Assembly (NCBI RefSeq): GCF_002008315.2 | Contig: NZ_MVDG02000002.1 | Location: 283,232 to 347,231, forward strand | Reading direction: 5' to 3' | DNA from: Arthrobacter sp. KBS0703 | Lineage (GTDB): Bacteria > Actinomycetota > Actinomycetes > Actinomycetales > Micrococcaceae | Length of the DNA: 64,000 nt | In this document: piece by piece, positions 16,800-27,947 of the stretch | How the letters are laid out: each line of letters begins with the position of its first letter | Numbering within the stretch: position 1 is the stretch's first letter | Made by a program: the position numbers and the translations under genes | The notes under the pieces: model-generated | Seen by the model: the letters and a program-made list of their open reading frames with translations, nothing else | What the model was told of the DNA's origin: nothing | Databases searched by the model: none

Positions 16800-16874
16800 C
16801 TCCCCCGGTACACCCAAAAACATACCCAAAATTCAGCCCGTAAAGGGCACCCCAAAGCTTTCAAGGAGCACACC

Positions 16875-18653
<1,779 letters not shown>

Positions 18654-18687
18654 TCTGCAGCGCTCAGCACTAAAGACAGGCACTGCA

Positions 18688-19905
18688 ATGCGCATTGTGA
18701 TCGCGCCGGACAAGTTCAAGGGCTCGCTCTCCGCCCCGGACGTCGCCCGGCACCTTGAGGAGGGGCTGCACGCCGGCTTCCGCACCGCGGGGCCGGGCCC
18801 CCTTGAGGTCCTGCGGATTCCCGTGGCCGACGGCGGTGAAGGCACCCTGGATGCCGCCGTCGGCTCCGGCTTCACCCGCCGCAGCGCCGTGGTCAGCGGC
18901 CCCACCGGGCGGCCGCTGACGGCGGAGTTTGCGGTCCGCGGGCGGGAGGCGGTCATTGAGATGGCCGCGGCCTCCGGGCTCGCGGTCCTGCCCGGCGCCG
19001 GCGGGACCGGCGGACCGGACTCCGCTACCGCGAAGGCGGCCACGAGCCTGGGCACCGGCGAACTGATCCGGGCCGCGCTCGACGCCGGCTGCCGGCAGAT
19101 CATCCTGGGCGTCGGCGGCAGTGCCAACACCGACGGCGGCGCGGGAGTCCTGCAGGGCCTCGGCGCCATCCTGTTCGACGCCGCCGGCAACGAACTGCCG
19201 CCCGGCGGCGCCGCCCTGGCCGACCTGGCCAGCATCGACTTCTCCGGCTTCGACTCCCGCCTGGACGAGACCCGTTTCATCCTCGCTAGCGACGTCGACA
19301 ACCCGCTGCTCGGCCCCGAAGGCGCCGCCGCCATCTTCGGCCCGCAGAAGGGCGCCACCCCGGCGGACGTGGCAGCCCTGGACGGCGCTTTGGCCAACTT
19401 CGTGCACGTCCTCGCGGACGAAATCGGGCCGCGGGCACTGAGAGCCGCGGACGCTCCCGGCGCGGGAGCCGCCGGCGGCGTCGGTTTCGCAGCCATCGCC
19501 GTACTGGCCGCGACCCGCCGTCCGGGCATCGACGTCGTGCTGGAATTCACCGAGCTGGCGGACCGGCTGGCCGGCGCCGACCTGGTGATCACCGGCGAAG
19601 GCAGCCTCGACGAGCAGAGCCTGCTGGGCAAGACGCCCATGGGCGTGGCCCGCGCGGCGGCGCTGGCCGGGGTCGCCGTGATGGCCGTCTGCGGCCGCAC
19701 CACGCTCACGCCCGAACAGCAAAAGATGTGTATAAGAGACAGGGTCTACCCGCTGACCGCGCTGGAGGCCAAGGTAGATATATGTATAGCCGAAGCGGCG
19801 TCCCTGCTTGAACAACTGGGAAAGAACATCGGCCTGGAGCTGGCGGAGACGGCCAACGCCGCCCCAGCCAACAGTGCCCGCACAAAGGAGCCCCTGAATG
19901 TCTGA
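18688..19905 (+). CDS. glxK: glycerate kinase (damaged by adaptor near the C-terminus)
   Basis: This is a GK1-type kinase making phosphoglycerate from glycerate. [37 protein letters not shown] and [12 protein letters not shown] are family motifs. After [11 protein letters not shown] the frame reads KMCIRDR, the translation of a single Nextera mosaic end (19724-19742), before VYPLTALEA. The frame is kept, so about six or seven native residues were replaced. The next bases (19771-19790) are unusually AT-rich for this gene and may also be wrong. The 3' end overlaps allB by eight bases. Confidence 0.9.
   Translation: MRIVIAPDKFKGSLSAPDVARHLEEGLHAGFRTAGPGPLEVLRIPVADGGEGTLDAAVGSGFTRRSAVVSGPTGRPLTAEFAVRGREAVIEMAAASGLAVLPGAGGTGGPDSATAKAATSLGTGELIRAALDAGCRQIILGVGGSANTDGGAGVLQGLGAILFDAAGNELPPGGAALADLASIDFSGFDSRLDETRFILASDVDNPLLGPEGAAAIFGPQKGATPADVAALDGALANFVHVLADEIGPRALRAADAPGAGAAGGVGFAAIAVLAATRRPGIDVVLEFTELADRLAGADLVITGEGSLDEQSLLGKTPMGVARAAALAGVAVMAVCGRTTLTPEQQKMCIRDRVYPLTALEAKVDICIAEAASLLEQLGKNIGLELAETANAAPANSARTKEPLNV
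19724..19742. other. single Nextera mosaic end (artefact)
   Basis: AGATGTGTATAAGAGACAG, one 19-base mosaic end, lies inside the glycerate kinase gene. Unlike the other four sites there is only one copy, so this looks like an untrimmed read end used to close a gap. Confidence 0.95.
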
Positions 19906-21241
19906 AGAAACCTTTGACCTGGTCATCCGGGGCCGGCGCATCCTCACCACCGCCGGCATCGCGGCGCGTGAAGTGGGCGTGCGCGGCGGCAAGATCGTCG
20001 CGATCGAACCGCTCGGCAACGGCCTCTCCGGCGCCGAAGTGATCGAGCTCGCCGACGACGAGATGCTCCTCCCCGGCCTCGTGGACACCCACGTCCACGT
20101 CAACGAGCCCGGCCGCACCGAGTGGGAGGGCTTCGCATCCGCCACCCGCGCCGCCGCAGCCGGCGGCGTCACCACCATCATCGACATGCCGCTGAACTCC
20201 ATCCCGCCCACCACCACGGTGGAAGGGCTCAAGCTCAAGCGCGAGGTGGCTGAGGACCAGGCGTACGTGGACGTCGGGTTCTGGGGCGGCGCCGTGCCCG
20301 GCAACAAGGCGGACCTCCGCCCGCTGCACGACGAAGGCGTGTTCGGCTTCAAGTGCTTCCTGCTGCACTCCGGCGTGGACGAGTTCCCGCACCTGGAAGC
20401 GGACGAGATGGAGGAGGACATGGCCGAGCTCAAGTCCTTCGACTCGCTCATGATCGTCCACGCCGAGGACTCGCACGCGATCGACCACGCGCCCCATCCG
20501 GGCGGGGACAAGTACGCGACGTTCCTGGCCTCCCGCCCCCGCGGCGCCGAAAACAAGGCCATCGCCGAGGTCATTGAGCGGGCCCGCTGGACCGGCGCCC
20601 GCGCCCACATCCTGCACCTGTCCTCCTCGGACGCGCTGCCCATGATCGCCTCGGCCAAGCGCGACGGCGTCCACCTCACCGTGGAGACGTGCCCGCACTA
20701 CCTCACGCTCATGGCCGAGGAAATCCCCAACGGCGCCACCGCCTACAAGTGCTGCCCGCCCATCCGCGAGGCCTCCAACCGCGAGCTCCTGTGGCAGGGC
20801 CTGCAGGACGGCACCATCGACTGCATCGTCTCGGACCACTCGCCGTCGACGCTTGACCTTAAGGACCTGGAAAACGGCGACTTCGCCGTGGCGTGGGGCG
20901 GCGTCTCCTCGCTCCAGCTGGGCCTGTCGCTGATCTGGACCGAGGCCCGGCACCGCGGCATTCCGCTGGAGCAGGTCGTGTCGTGGATGGCCGAGAAGCC
21001 CGCAGCCCTGGCCCGCCTCTCCAACAAGGGGCAGCTCGCGCTCGGGTACGACGCCGACTTCTCCGTCTTCGCGCCGGACGAGGCCTTCGTGGTGGACGTC
21101 TCCAAGCTCAAGCACAAGAACCCCATCACCCCGTACGACGGCAAGGCCCTCTCCGGCGTCGTCCGCCGCACCTACCTGCGCGGCAACGTGGTGGACGGCC
21201 AGACCCCCGGCGGCAAACTGATCCGCCGCGGCGGCGTCTGA
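19898..21241 (+). CDS. allB: allantoinase, amidohydrolase type
   Basis: This 447-residue cyclic amidohydrolase opens allantoin to allantoate. Metal ligands are in [17 protein letters not shown], the carboxylated Lys is in [18 protein letters not shown], later His ligands are in HAEDSHA and [12 protein letters not shown], and the catalytic Asp is in SDHSPSTLD. The long insertion and LHSGVDEFP favour allantoinase over dihydroorotase. It overlaps the kinase gene, so one messenger links allantoin breakdown with glyoxylate use. Confidence 0.92.
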   Translation: MSEETFDLVIRGRRILTTAGIAAREVGVRGGKIVAIEPLGNGLSGAEVIELADDEMLLPGLVDTHVHVNEPGRTEWEGFASATRAAAAGGVTTIIDMPLNSIPPTTTVEGLKLKREVAEDQAYVDVGFWGGAVPGNKADLRPLHDEGVFGFKCFLLHSGVDEFPHLEADEMEEDMAELKSFDSLMIVHAEDSHAIDHAPHPGGDKYATFLASRPRGAENKAIAEVIERARWTGARAHILHLSSSDALPMIASAKRDGVHLTVETCPHYLTLMAEEIPNGATAYKCCPPIREASNRELLWQGLQDGTIDCIVSDHSPSTLDLKDLENGDFAVAWGGVSSLQLGLSLIWTEARHRGIPLEQVVSWMAEKPAALARLSNKGQLALGYDADFSVFAPDEAFVVDVSKLKHKNPITPYDGKALSGVVRRTYLRGNVVDGQTPGGKLIRRGGV

Positions 21242-21252
21242 GGCGCACCGCC

Positions 21253-22056
21253 ATGGCTGTCCACGCCCATACGCCCGCCCCGAGGATGCGGTGCGCGCCG
21301 GCTCCGGGGGTGGCTCGGAGTGCGCCGTCGCGTCAGGCGCCGTCGTTGAAAGCGCCGTCGTTGAAAGCGCCGTCGTTGAAAGCCCGGGGCCTGGCCGTTT
21401 GGGTAAACCTCGGGGCAGGGCAGGAACTCGATGAAGCCGTACTGGCCCGCGCCGCCGAACTCGTGCTGGCGCGCGCCCTGAAGATTGCTCCGGAGGCGGA
21501 AGTCCACTGGCCTGCCGCCGGAGCTGCAACGTCCGACGTCGGGATGTCACCGGCCGGCACGCCCCCTGGGGAGGGGGCACCGGCCGGTCCCGGCGGCGGC
21601 ACTCCCGCGCCGTCGTCGTCCTCCACGGAGGACCCCCCGCACACGGACGACGACCTGTCTCTTATACACATCTAGATGTGTATAAGAGACAGCCGTCGCC
21701 CGGGCCGGTAAGCCGGGTGGCCGTCGACCTCGCCGCGGGCGAGGTGCTGCTGGACGGCGGGCGCGTGCCGCTGACCGGCGTCGAGTTCAAGCTGCTGCGC
21801 TACCTCGTGGAAAACTGCTCGCGCGCCATCGGCCGGGAAGAGCTGCGGCTGTTCCTGGAATCGTTCGACAGCCCGGGCGCGGCCACCCGTTCCATCGACG
21901 TCTACGTGGGCCGGGTGCGGCGGAAGCCTGTCTCTTATACACATCTAGATGTGTATAAGAGACAGGCACGCGATCGCCACCGTGCGCGGCGGCGGCTACC
22001 AGTTCATCCCCGGCCCGGCGGCAACAGTGCGCGGCCCGGCGGAATACAGCATCTAG
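21253..22056 (+). CDS. winged-helix DNA-binding regulator with two adaptor insertions
   Basis: The C-terminal half is an OmpR/PhoB-type winged helix: LTGVEFKLLRYLVEN, SIDVYVGRVRRK and ATVRGGGYQFIPGP. The N-terminal half is Ala/Pro-rich without a receiver Asp, so this is not a standard response regulator. Two 38-base adaptors interrupt it. The first (21655) falls exactly between codons and its removal leaves the frame intact. The second (21928) replaces some bases: after removal the frame is off by one, so 3n+1 bases are missing between VRRK and the HAIATVRGG segment. The stop is TAG 22054-22056. Role unknown. Confidence 0.75.
21337..21381 (+). repeat. three tandem 15-bp repeats
   Basis: GCGCCGTCGTTGAAA occurs three times without change (21337, 21352, 21367), encoding Ala-Pro-Ser-Leu-Lys three times in the linker of the winged-helix regulator. 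Perfect identity suggests recent slippage or an assembly fault. Confidence 0.9.
21655..21692. other. Nextera mate-pair junction adaptor (artefact)
   Basis: Two mosaic ends lie back to back (21655-21673 and 21674-21692). They sit between codons of the winged-helix regulator; cutting them out joins Asp-Asp-Asp to Pro-Ser-Pro in frame. Confidence 0.97.
21928..21965. other. Nextera mate-pair junction adaptor (artefact)
   Basis: Two mosaic ends lie back to back, only 235 bases after the previous copy. The small piece between them is bounded by adaptors on both sides, as expected for a short read fragment patched into a gap. Some native bases of the regulator gene are missing here. Confidence 0.97.
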
Positions 22057-22115
22057 GCCGGCTGTTATCAAGTTCAGCCCTAATTTGTTCGACTGAGTCC
22101 TTATTCGACGTGCAT

Positions 22116-22160
22116 TTTTTGCCTGACAAGTTTTTGTCTGACATGTTTTTGTTTGACCCA
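22116..22160 (+). repeat. three tandem 15-bp T-rich repeats before bcp
   Basis: TTTTTGCCTGACAAG, TTTTTGTCTGACATG and TTTTTGTTTGACCCA follow each other directly at 22116, 22131 and 22146. They end about 20 bases before the bcp start, in an unusually AT-rich leader. They could be part of the promoter or a regulator binding array. Confidence 0.85.
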
Positions 22161-22180
22161 GATCCATCCGAAGGAATGCC

Positions 22181-22660
22181 ATGAGCCCCAACCTGACCAA
22201 CAAGCTCCAGCCTGGAACCCAGGCGCCGGACTTCACCCTGCGGGACGCCGAAGGCAAGCAGACCTCGCTGGCCGACTACCGCGGCAAGAACGTCATCGTG
22301 TACTTCTACCCCGAGGCCGCCACCCCCGGCTGCACCACCGAGGCCTGCGATTTCCGCGACAACCTGGCCACGTTCCAGGGCTCCGGCTACGAGGTCCTGG
22401 GCGTCTCCCCCGACGCCCCGGAGAAGCTGGCGCACTTCACCGGCGACTTCGCGCTGACCTTCCCGCTGCTCGCCGACGAGGACCACGCCGTGGCGCTGGC
22501 CTACGGCGCCTGGGGCGAGAAGCTCGTGGACGGCGAGGTCCGCGAGGGCATCGTCCGCTCCACCGTGGTGCTGGATCCCGACGGCAAGGTCCGCCTGGCC
22601 CGGTACCAGGTCAAGGCCCAAGGCCACGTCCAGGCTCTGAAGGAAGAGCTCGGCGTCTAA
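22181..22660 (+). CDS. bcp: thioredoxin-dependent thiol peroxidase (Bcp/PrxQ)
   Basis: This 159-residue peroxiredoxin reduces peroxides in the cytoplasm. The peroxidatic Cys51 and resolving Cys56 are in TPGCTTEACDFRD. PDFTLRDAEGK and VSPDAPEKLAHF fit the family, and the length is normal. GAAGGAATGCC precedes the ATG. The upstream spacer contains three T-rich repeats. A strong terminator follows. Confidence 0.95.
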   Translation: MSPNLTNKLQPGTQAPDFTLRDAEGKQTSLADYRGKNVIVYFYPEAATPGCTTEACDFRDNLATFQGSGYEVLGVSPDAPEKLAHFTGDFALTFPLLADEDHAVALAYGAWGEKLVDGEVREGIVRSTVVLDPDGKVRLARYQVKAQGHVQALKEELGV

Positions 22661-22681
22661 CGCTCGCGCATCTTTCGCGAC

Positions 22682-22728
22682 AAAAACCGGAATGCTCCCT
22701 CACATGGTGAGGGAGCATTCCGGTTTTT
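22682..22728. terminator. bidirectional intrinsic terminator
   Basis: A 22-base arm (22682-22703) pairs perfectly with 22707-22728 around a three-base loop, with A-run and T-run on the two sides. It serves both bcp (+) and the convergent deacetylase gene (-). Confidence 0.95.
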
Positions 22729-22763
22729 TGTGTAACTAGTGAGAGCGATGCCTTGGGGCGGGA

Positions 22764-23738
22764 TCAGAGCTGCCCGGCGGCCAGCTCTGACTGCCGGACC
22801 TGCGTCTGGGAGATGCGGGACGGAGTGAAGCGGGCGCCGGCGTCGGGGAAGGCCGGAACCTCGATGCGGGCGTGGCTGTGGACTTCGGCCACGGTGTCCC
22901 GGGTGTGCTCGGCGACTTTGGCCAGCGTGGTCACCCACATCCCGTCCATGGCCTTGACCCGGCTGATCAGCTGTTCCAGCGCCACCGCCTTGGAGGGCCT
23001 GCCGGAGATGAACGGGTGGTTCGTCAGCACGAAGCAGCTCCCGGCCGCATGGTGTGCCTCTGCCTCGAGCGTCCACATCTCCAGCACCTTGGCGGGGCTT
23101 TCAATGACGCCGCTGCCGGTCACGCCGGGATAGAAGGCGTACTGCTCCCAGTCGTCCAGTGCCCAGTCGACCGGGATTTCGACCAGGTCCCGAGGGTCGC
23201 CGTCAGCGACGCTGAAGCGGTAGGGGGCGTCGCCGTCGAGCAGGCTTGAATCGTAGAGGAAGCCCCGGTCCGCGAGCAGGGCCGGCGAGTGCCAGTTCAG
23301 TTCCCACCAGGGGGCGCGGTAGCCCACAGGCCGGACGCCCGCCACCTTGGCCAGCGCCTCCAGCCCCCGGTCGATGTACCGTGCCTCGGTGGCGGCGTCG
23401 ATGCCCTGCATGGGTTCGTGCAGGTAGCCGTGGTGGGCGATCTCATGGCCGCCGTCCACGATCCGGCGGACGACGTCGGGGTAGCTTTCCGCGGTGAAGC
23501 CCGGGATGAAGAACGTGGCCCGGATGTCCTGCCGCTCGAGGATCTGCAGCAGCCTGGGGACCGCGACCTTGGGGCCATAGGACTGGTGCGTCATGAGGGA
23601 CATCCGGCGGGTGCTGGCGGGGTCATGGGCGATGGTGCATGACTCGGCGTCAACGTCGAACGTGAAGGAGGCGGCTGCCCCGTACCCTTCGGGCCAGGTG
23701 ATGGGATGGGCGGAGTCTGCGAAGGCGGGGAATTCCAT
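22764..23738 (-). CDS. NodB-fold polysaccharide deacetylase family protein, PuuE-like
   Basis: This 324-residue protein has the NodB fold: SFTFDVDAES for the first metal Asp, GHEIAHHGYLHEPM for the His pair, and GYRAPWWELN for the Arg/Trp groove. There is no signal peptide, so it acts in the cytoplasm. Cofactor-free PuuE allantoinases belong to this family, and the neighbours are a purine-type NCS1 permease, a PucR regulator and allB. An allantoinase or related ring-opening role is therefore plausible but not proven. It lies 13 bases downstream of the permease in the same operon. Confidence 0.75.
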   Translation of the reverse strand: MEFPAFADSAHPITWPEGYGAAASFTFDVDAESCTIAHDPASTRRMSLMTHQSYGPKVAVPRLLQILERQDIRATFFIPGFTAESYPDVVRRIVDGGHEIAHHGYLHEPMQGIDAATEARYIDRGLEALAKVAGVRPVGYRAPWWELNWHSPALLADRGFLYDSSLLDGDAPYRFSVADGDPRDLVEIPVDWALDDWEQYAFYPGVTGSGVIESPAKVLEMWTLEAEAHHAAGSCFVLTNHPFISGRPSKAVALEQLISRVKAMDGMWVTTLAKVAEHTRDTVAEVHSHARIEVPAFPDAGARFTPSRISQTQVRQSELAAGQL

Positions 23739-23751
23739 GGTCCGTTCCTCT

Positions 23752-25275
23752 CTAGAGGGCGGCAGTGGTTGTGGACGGCAGTGCTACTGCCTCGGAAACG
23801 GCTGCAGGGACGGGCTGCGATCCGGTGCCGGCCAGAAACCTGCGGTGCACCCGGGGCCCAAGGACCGCGTAGCAGGCGGCGCTGCTGAGGCCGCCAGCGA
23901 GCCAGGACAGGTCCCAGCCGCCCAGGGCCACGGCGATGGGGCCCTGCATCACCGGGACCAGCCCGTACATGAACAGCCAGGTGGCGAAAATGCCGACCAG
24001 CAGGGAGACGACGCCGGCCCAGTTGACGCCGGGGAGGCGCTTGGTGCCCACGGGGTCGAACAGCCGTGCGGGCTCGCCCGGCCAGCGCTTCTCGATCCAG
24101 AAGTAGTGCACCAGCATGACGCCGCCCCACGCTGCCACCCAGGCCACGAGGCCGATCAGCCACGCGTCCAGGACGGCGGCGAAGTCCTCCTGAAAGATGA
24201 AGAAGACGACGGCGGCGAGCGAGAAGACTCCGACGAACAGGTTCAGCTTGCGCCGGCTGATGGTGATGTCGAGGGCCTGGGTGGCGACGGAGAAGGTGTA
24301 GATGTTCAGGATGTTGGTGGCGATGGGGCCGTGCAGGACCAGGAGGAGCACCGGCAGGGCCATGACGCCGAAGTTCTGCACGATGAGCTTTCCGGGATCG
24401 ATCTCGCCGCTGTTCGTGGCCAGGCTGGCGCCGAGAATGCCGAGCCAGACGACTGGGATGAACTGGCCCAGGACCGAGGCCAGGTAGACCTTGCGCTTGG
24501 GCACTTCGGTGCTGACGAAGCGTGAGTAGTCGGCGGCGTAGGTGAACCACGTGATGCCCCAGCCGATGCCGATCGCGGTCATGACGGCGCTCATGGCGGC
24601 GATCCGTTCGGAGCCCTCGAGGATGTTGCCGGCGGGCCCGGCGTAGCCCCAGTCGATCTTGATTCCGAACCAGGCGACTGCGGACATGACCGCGAGGATG
24701 ATGATGGTCGGCGGCACGGTCCACTTTTCGAAGGCGGCAATGGCCTTGTAGCCGAACCACGCGATGGCCACCTGGGCCGCCATGATGGTGGTGGCGACGC
24801 CGATCTTCCAGCCGTAGTTGTGGGCCGTGGGGTCAACCCATCCGAGGGTTCCGAACAGGGCCATGACCAGGTCCAGGATGATCCAGGTGTTGACGGCGCA
24901 CCAGCCGATCACCAGCAGCGCCTGGATGGCGGCCGGCAGGTAGTTTCCGCGACGCCCGAAGGCTGCGCGGGCCAGGACCATGCCGGTGGCGCCGGTCTTC
25001 TGGCCGAGCAGGACAAAGCAGCCGAACAGCAGCATCCCGATCAGGTTGCCCAGGACGAGGACAGTGACGGTGTCGGCGAAGCCGAGCCCGAGGTGGATGC
25101 CGAGGGCGCCGAGGACCCAGTTGATGGGCGCCAGGTTGGCGCCGGCCCAGATCCAGAACTGTCCGGAGACTTTCCTGGTCCGCTGGGATTCCGGGATGGG
25201 CTGTAGCCAGGCTTCGACGTCATTGTCGGCTGACGGCACTGTGCCGGCGGGGGCTGCAGTGGAGTGGGTGTGCAT
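23752..25275 (-). CDS. NCS1 family nucleobase/allantoin-type permease
   Basis: This 507-residue permease has about twelve membrane segments. WIWAGANLAPINWVLGALG near residue 42, LLVIGWCAVNTWIILDLVMA and WGITWFTYAADYSRFV are typical of the cytosine/purine/hydantoin/allantoin symporters. It would import a nucleobase or hydantoin-like compound with H+ or Na+. It is divergent from the PucR regulator; the 108-base gap contains both promoters and the near palindrome GATGTGTACATC. It is followed by the PuuE-like gene. Confidence 0.9.
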   Translation of the reverse strand: MHTHSTAAPAGTVPSADNDVEAWLQPIPESQRTRKVSGQFWIWAGANLAPINWVLGALGIHLGLGFADTVTVLVLGNLIGMLLFGCFVLLGQKTGATGMVLARAAFGRRGNYLPAAIQALLVIGWCAVNTWIILDLVMALFGTLGWVDPTAHNYGWKIGVATTIMAAQVAIAWFGYKAIAAFEKWTVPPTIIILAVMSAVAWFGIKIDWGYAGPAGNILEGSERIAAMSAVMTAIGIGWGITWFTYAADYSRFVSTEVPKRKVYLASVLGQFIPVVWLGILGASLATNSGEIDPGKLIVQNFGVMALPVLLLVLHGPIATNILNIYTFSVATQALDITISRRKLNLFVGVFSLAAVVFFIFQEDFAAVLDAWLIGLVAWVAAWGGVMLVHYFWIEKRWPGEPARLFDPVGTKRLPGVNWAGVVSLLVGIFATWLFMYGLVPVMQGPIAVALGGWDLSWLAGGLSSAACYAVLGPRVHRRFLAGTGSQPVPAAVSEAVALPSTTTAAL

Positions 25276-25383
25276 GGGGGCCTCCGTAGGGGGAAGGGGG
25301 ATACCGCCAGATTATGTGTCCCAGGCCACATCCAACAAGATACGATGTGTACATCAAAACAGCCATTTGCATTACGGAGCGTC

Positions 25384-26964
25384 ATGCCAATACTGCTCAC
25401 TGAGGTGCTGAAACATCCCACCCTCACCGCCGCCGATCCCGTGATCCGTGCAGGGGCGGCCGCAGCCGAGGATACGCAGCTGCGGTGGGTCCATTCGAGT
25501 GAGGTCCTGGACATTGCGCCGTTGCTCAGCGGCGGGGAACTCCTCCTCACCGGCGGCGATGCCCTGGTTTCGGCTTCGGACGCGCGCCGCGTGGACTACG
25601 TCCGCCAGCTAGCCGAGCGGGGCGTCGGCGCCCTGGCCGTGGAAACCGGGCAGACCCTGGCCTCACTTCCGTCGTCGATGATCCAGGCCGCGGAGGAAGC
25701 GGGGCTGCCCCTCATTGAGCTCCGAAAAGTGGCGCCCTTCGTGGGCATCATGCAGGCCATCAATTCAGTGCTGGTCAGCGAATCGGTGGCGCACCTGCGC
25801 CGCGCCGACGAGGCCAGCCACGCCATGGCGGTGGAACTGGCCCATGGCAGCAGCCTGGACCAGATTCTTGCCGTGCTGGCCGGGATCCTTGACGCCGGGC
25901 TCGAGCTCTCCACGGTGTCCGGTGTGACGCTGGGCAGCGCGTCGCCGGCCGGGGACAATTCCCTTCAGCCGGCGGGGCCCGGATCCGAAGACGGGCCGGC
26001 TGCCGGGCCGGAACCCGCCGGCACGGTACCTGCCGGCGCGGTGATTAACATCGATGTCCCGGTACGCGGCGTGCCCTCGGCGAGGCTGGCCATCAGCGTG
26101 CCCCCGCGGGGCGACGTGAACCTGGCGCGCGTTGCGGGCGGACGATGCGTTGACATCCTGTCGCTGGCGCTGCTGCAGCGGATGCCGCCCGGGCTGAAGG
26201 AGGTGGCCGGCACCGCCCTGCTGCGCGCGGTCAGCTCCGGCACCCAGCCCTGGCGGCTCCAGCAGCTCGCTCCCGCCGCCGGGATTCCAGCCTCGGCAAC
26301 GCTGGTAACGGTGGTCATCCGGACCTCCACGTCGCAGCCGTTGCGGGCCGCGATGGACAAGGTCCTGAAGAGGTCGGCCCAGCAGAGCGCCAGCTACGTG
26401 GACAATTCGGAACTGCTCGCCCTCGCCGTTCTTCCTGCGGACCGGGAAGCCTCGGCACGCGCCGAGCTGGTCGCGGCCCTCCGCGATCTGCCGGTCGAGC
26501 CCGGAACCATGACCGCGGTGGGACCCCTTGCCGCCGGGATCGAGAACGCACCGTGGTCGCTCACCGAGGCCAGGTGTGCCCTGGACCTCGCCGGGCACGG
26601 ATCGGCCCGGGCGGCGCAACGGCCGGCGTCGGACGCGGCCGGCGTGGTGGTCGATGTCGAAGAGCTCGCCGTGGAGCGGTTGGCCGCGCAGCACCTGGAC
26701 CAGGGGGCACGGCGGGATTACGTCCGCCAGCAGCTGGGCGCAGTGCTGGAGCACGACGAGCGGCGGAACTCCCAGCTGCTGACGACGCTGGCAACCTGGC
26801 TCGACTCCGGCTGCAACACGGCGCAGGCCGCCAGGGAGCTGCATGTGGAGCGGCAGTCGATGCATCACCGGCTGCAGCGGATTTTTGAGTTGTGCGGCGG
26901 AGATCCGCGCGGCACGGGCCGGCTCGCGGCGCTGCACCTGGCCACCCGGCTGGCCGCCCTGTAG
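25384..26964 (+). CDS. PucR-family transcriptional regulator
   Basis: This is a 526-residue protein from ATG 25384, preceded by ACGGAG. The N-terminal PucR domain (about residues 10-125) includes SGGELLLTGGDAL and RGVGALAVETG. The C-terminal PucR helix-turn-helix is LATWLDSGCNTAQAARELHV followed by ERQSMHHRLQRI. The family controls purine use in Bacillus and actinobacteria. Its divergent position suggests control of the NCS1 permease-deacetylase operon and perhaps allB. An upstream in-frame extension exists but overlaps the intergenic promoter area. Confidence 0.9.
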   Translation: MPILLTEVLKHPTLTAADPVIRAGAAAAEDTQLRWVHSSEVLDIAPLLSGGELLLTGGDALVSASDARRVDYVRQLAERGVGALAVETGQTLASLPSSMIQAAEEAGLPLIELRKVAPFVGIMQAINSVLVSESVAHLRRADEASHAMAVELAHGSSLDQILAVLAGILDAGLELSTVSGVTLGSASPAGDNSLQPAGPGSEDGPAAGPEPAGTVPAGAVINIDVPVRGVPSARLAISVPPRGDVNLARVAGGRCVDILSLALLQRMPPGLKEVAGTALLRAVSSGTQPWRLQQLAPAAGIPASATLVTVVIRTSTSQPLRAAMDKVLKRSAQQSASYVDNSELLALAVLPADREASARAELVAALRDLPVEPGTMTAVGPLAAGIENAPWSLTEARCALDLAGHGSARAAQRPASDAAGVVVDVEELAVERLAAQHLDQGARRDYVRQQLGAVLEHDERRNSQLLTTLATWLDSGCNTAQAARELHVERQSMHHRLQRIFELCGGDPRGTGRLAALHLATRLAAL

Positions 26965-26990
26965 CCCAGAGCCCCGTAGCCCTGAGGGAA

Positions 26991-27033
26991 GGGACGCTCT
27001 CCCGCTTCCCCCAAGGAGGTGAGAGAGCGTCCC
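26991..27033. terminator. inverted repeat between convergent genes
   Basis: GGGACGCTCTC (26991-27001) pairs with GAGAGCGTCCC (27023-27033). It lies between the ends of pucR (+) and purU (-) and probably terminates both. Confidence 0.75.
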
Positions 27034-27044
27034 GGCACAAGGGG

Positions 27045-27944
27045 TTAGCGGAGCACCACTGTCCGGTTGCCGCGCAGGATCACCCGGCCCTCGCAGTGCC
27101 AGCGCACGGCGTTGCTGAGGGCCTTGCACTCGGTGTCGCGGCCGGCGGCCACGAGGTCTTCCGGGCCGTAGGTGTGGTCCACCTCCACCACCTGCTGGGC
27201 GATGATGGGCCCCTCGTCCAGCTCACCGTTGACGTAGTGTGCGGTGGCGCCCACCGTCTTCACACCGCGGGCGTAGGCCTGGTGGTACGGCTTGGCGCCC
27301 TTGAAGCTGGGCAGGAACGAGTGGTGGATGTTGATGGCGCGGCCGTCCAGCTTGCGGGTCAGCCCGTCGCTGAGGACCTGCATGTAGCGGGCCAGCACCA
27401 CGAGTTCGACGTCGAACTCGTCCACCAGTTCCAGCAGCCGGGCCTCGGCCTCGGGCTTGGTGGCGGCGGTGACGGGCACGTGGAAGAACGGGATGCCGTG
27501 CCATTCCACGAGCGCCTGGTGGTCCGTGTGGTTGGAGACCACGGCCACCACGTCCACCGGCAGTTCGCCGATCCTGGCGCGGAACAGCAGGTCGTTCAGG
27601 CAGTGGCCGAACTTCGACACCATGATCAGCACGCGGCGCTTGGAGCCGTGCGGCTCCAGCCGCCAGCTCATCCCGAAGCGGTCCGCCACCGGGCCGAAAG
27701 CGGCCCGCAGGGTGTCCGCGGTGGAGGCATCGCCGTCGGACGCAAAGTGCACGCGCATGAAGAAGTGCCCTTCGGAGCGTTCGCCGAACTGCTGGTTGTC
27801 GATGATGTCGCAGCCGTGTTCCAGCAGGAAGCCGGAGACGGCGTGGACGATGCCCGGTGACTCCCGGCAGTCCAAAGTGAGGACATGCTCCACGGTGGTC
27901 GCCGGCTGCGGAAGGGACGAGGTTTCAGTCTCGATGGCAGTCAT
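27045..27944 (-). CDS. purU: formyltetrahydrofolate deformylase
   Basis: This 299-residue enzyme hydrolyses 10-formyl-THF to formate and THF. An N-terminal ACT domain (LTLDCRESPGIVHAVSGFL) precedes the formyltransferase-like catalytic domain. The latter has MVSKFGHCLNDLLFR, INIHHSFLPSFKGAKPYHQA and ATAHYVNGELDEGPII, which contain the catalytic Asn-His-Asp set. It is the last gene of the sarcosine operon, three bases after sdaA. Its job is to return THF when methyl groups from sarcosine overload the folate pool. A paralogue lies at 48217. Confidence 0.95.
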   Translation of the reverse strand: MTAIETETSSLPQPATTVEHVLTLDCRESPGIVHAVSGFLLEHGCDIIDNQQFGERSEGHFFMRVHFASDGDASTADTLRAAFGPVADRFGMSWRLEPHGSKRRVLIMVSKFGHCLNDLLFRARIGELPVDVVAVVSNHTDHQALVEWHGIPFFHVPVTAATKPEAEARLLELVDEFDVELVVLARYMQVLSDGLTRKLDGRAINIHHSFLPSFKGAKPYHQAYARGVKTVGATAHYVNGELDEGPIIAQQVVEVDHTYGPEDLVAAGRDTECKALSNAVRWHCEGRVILRGNRTVVLR

Positions 27945-27947
27945 GGC

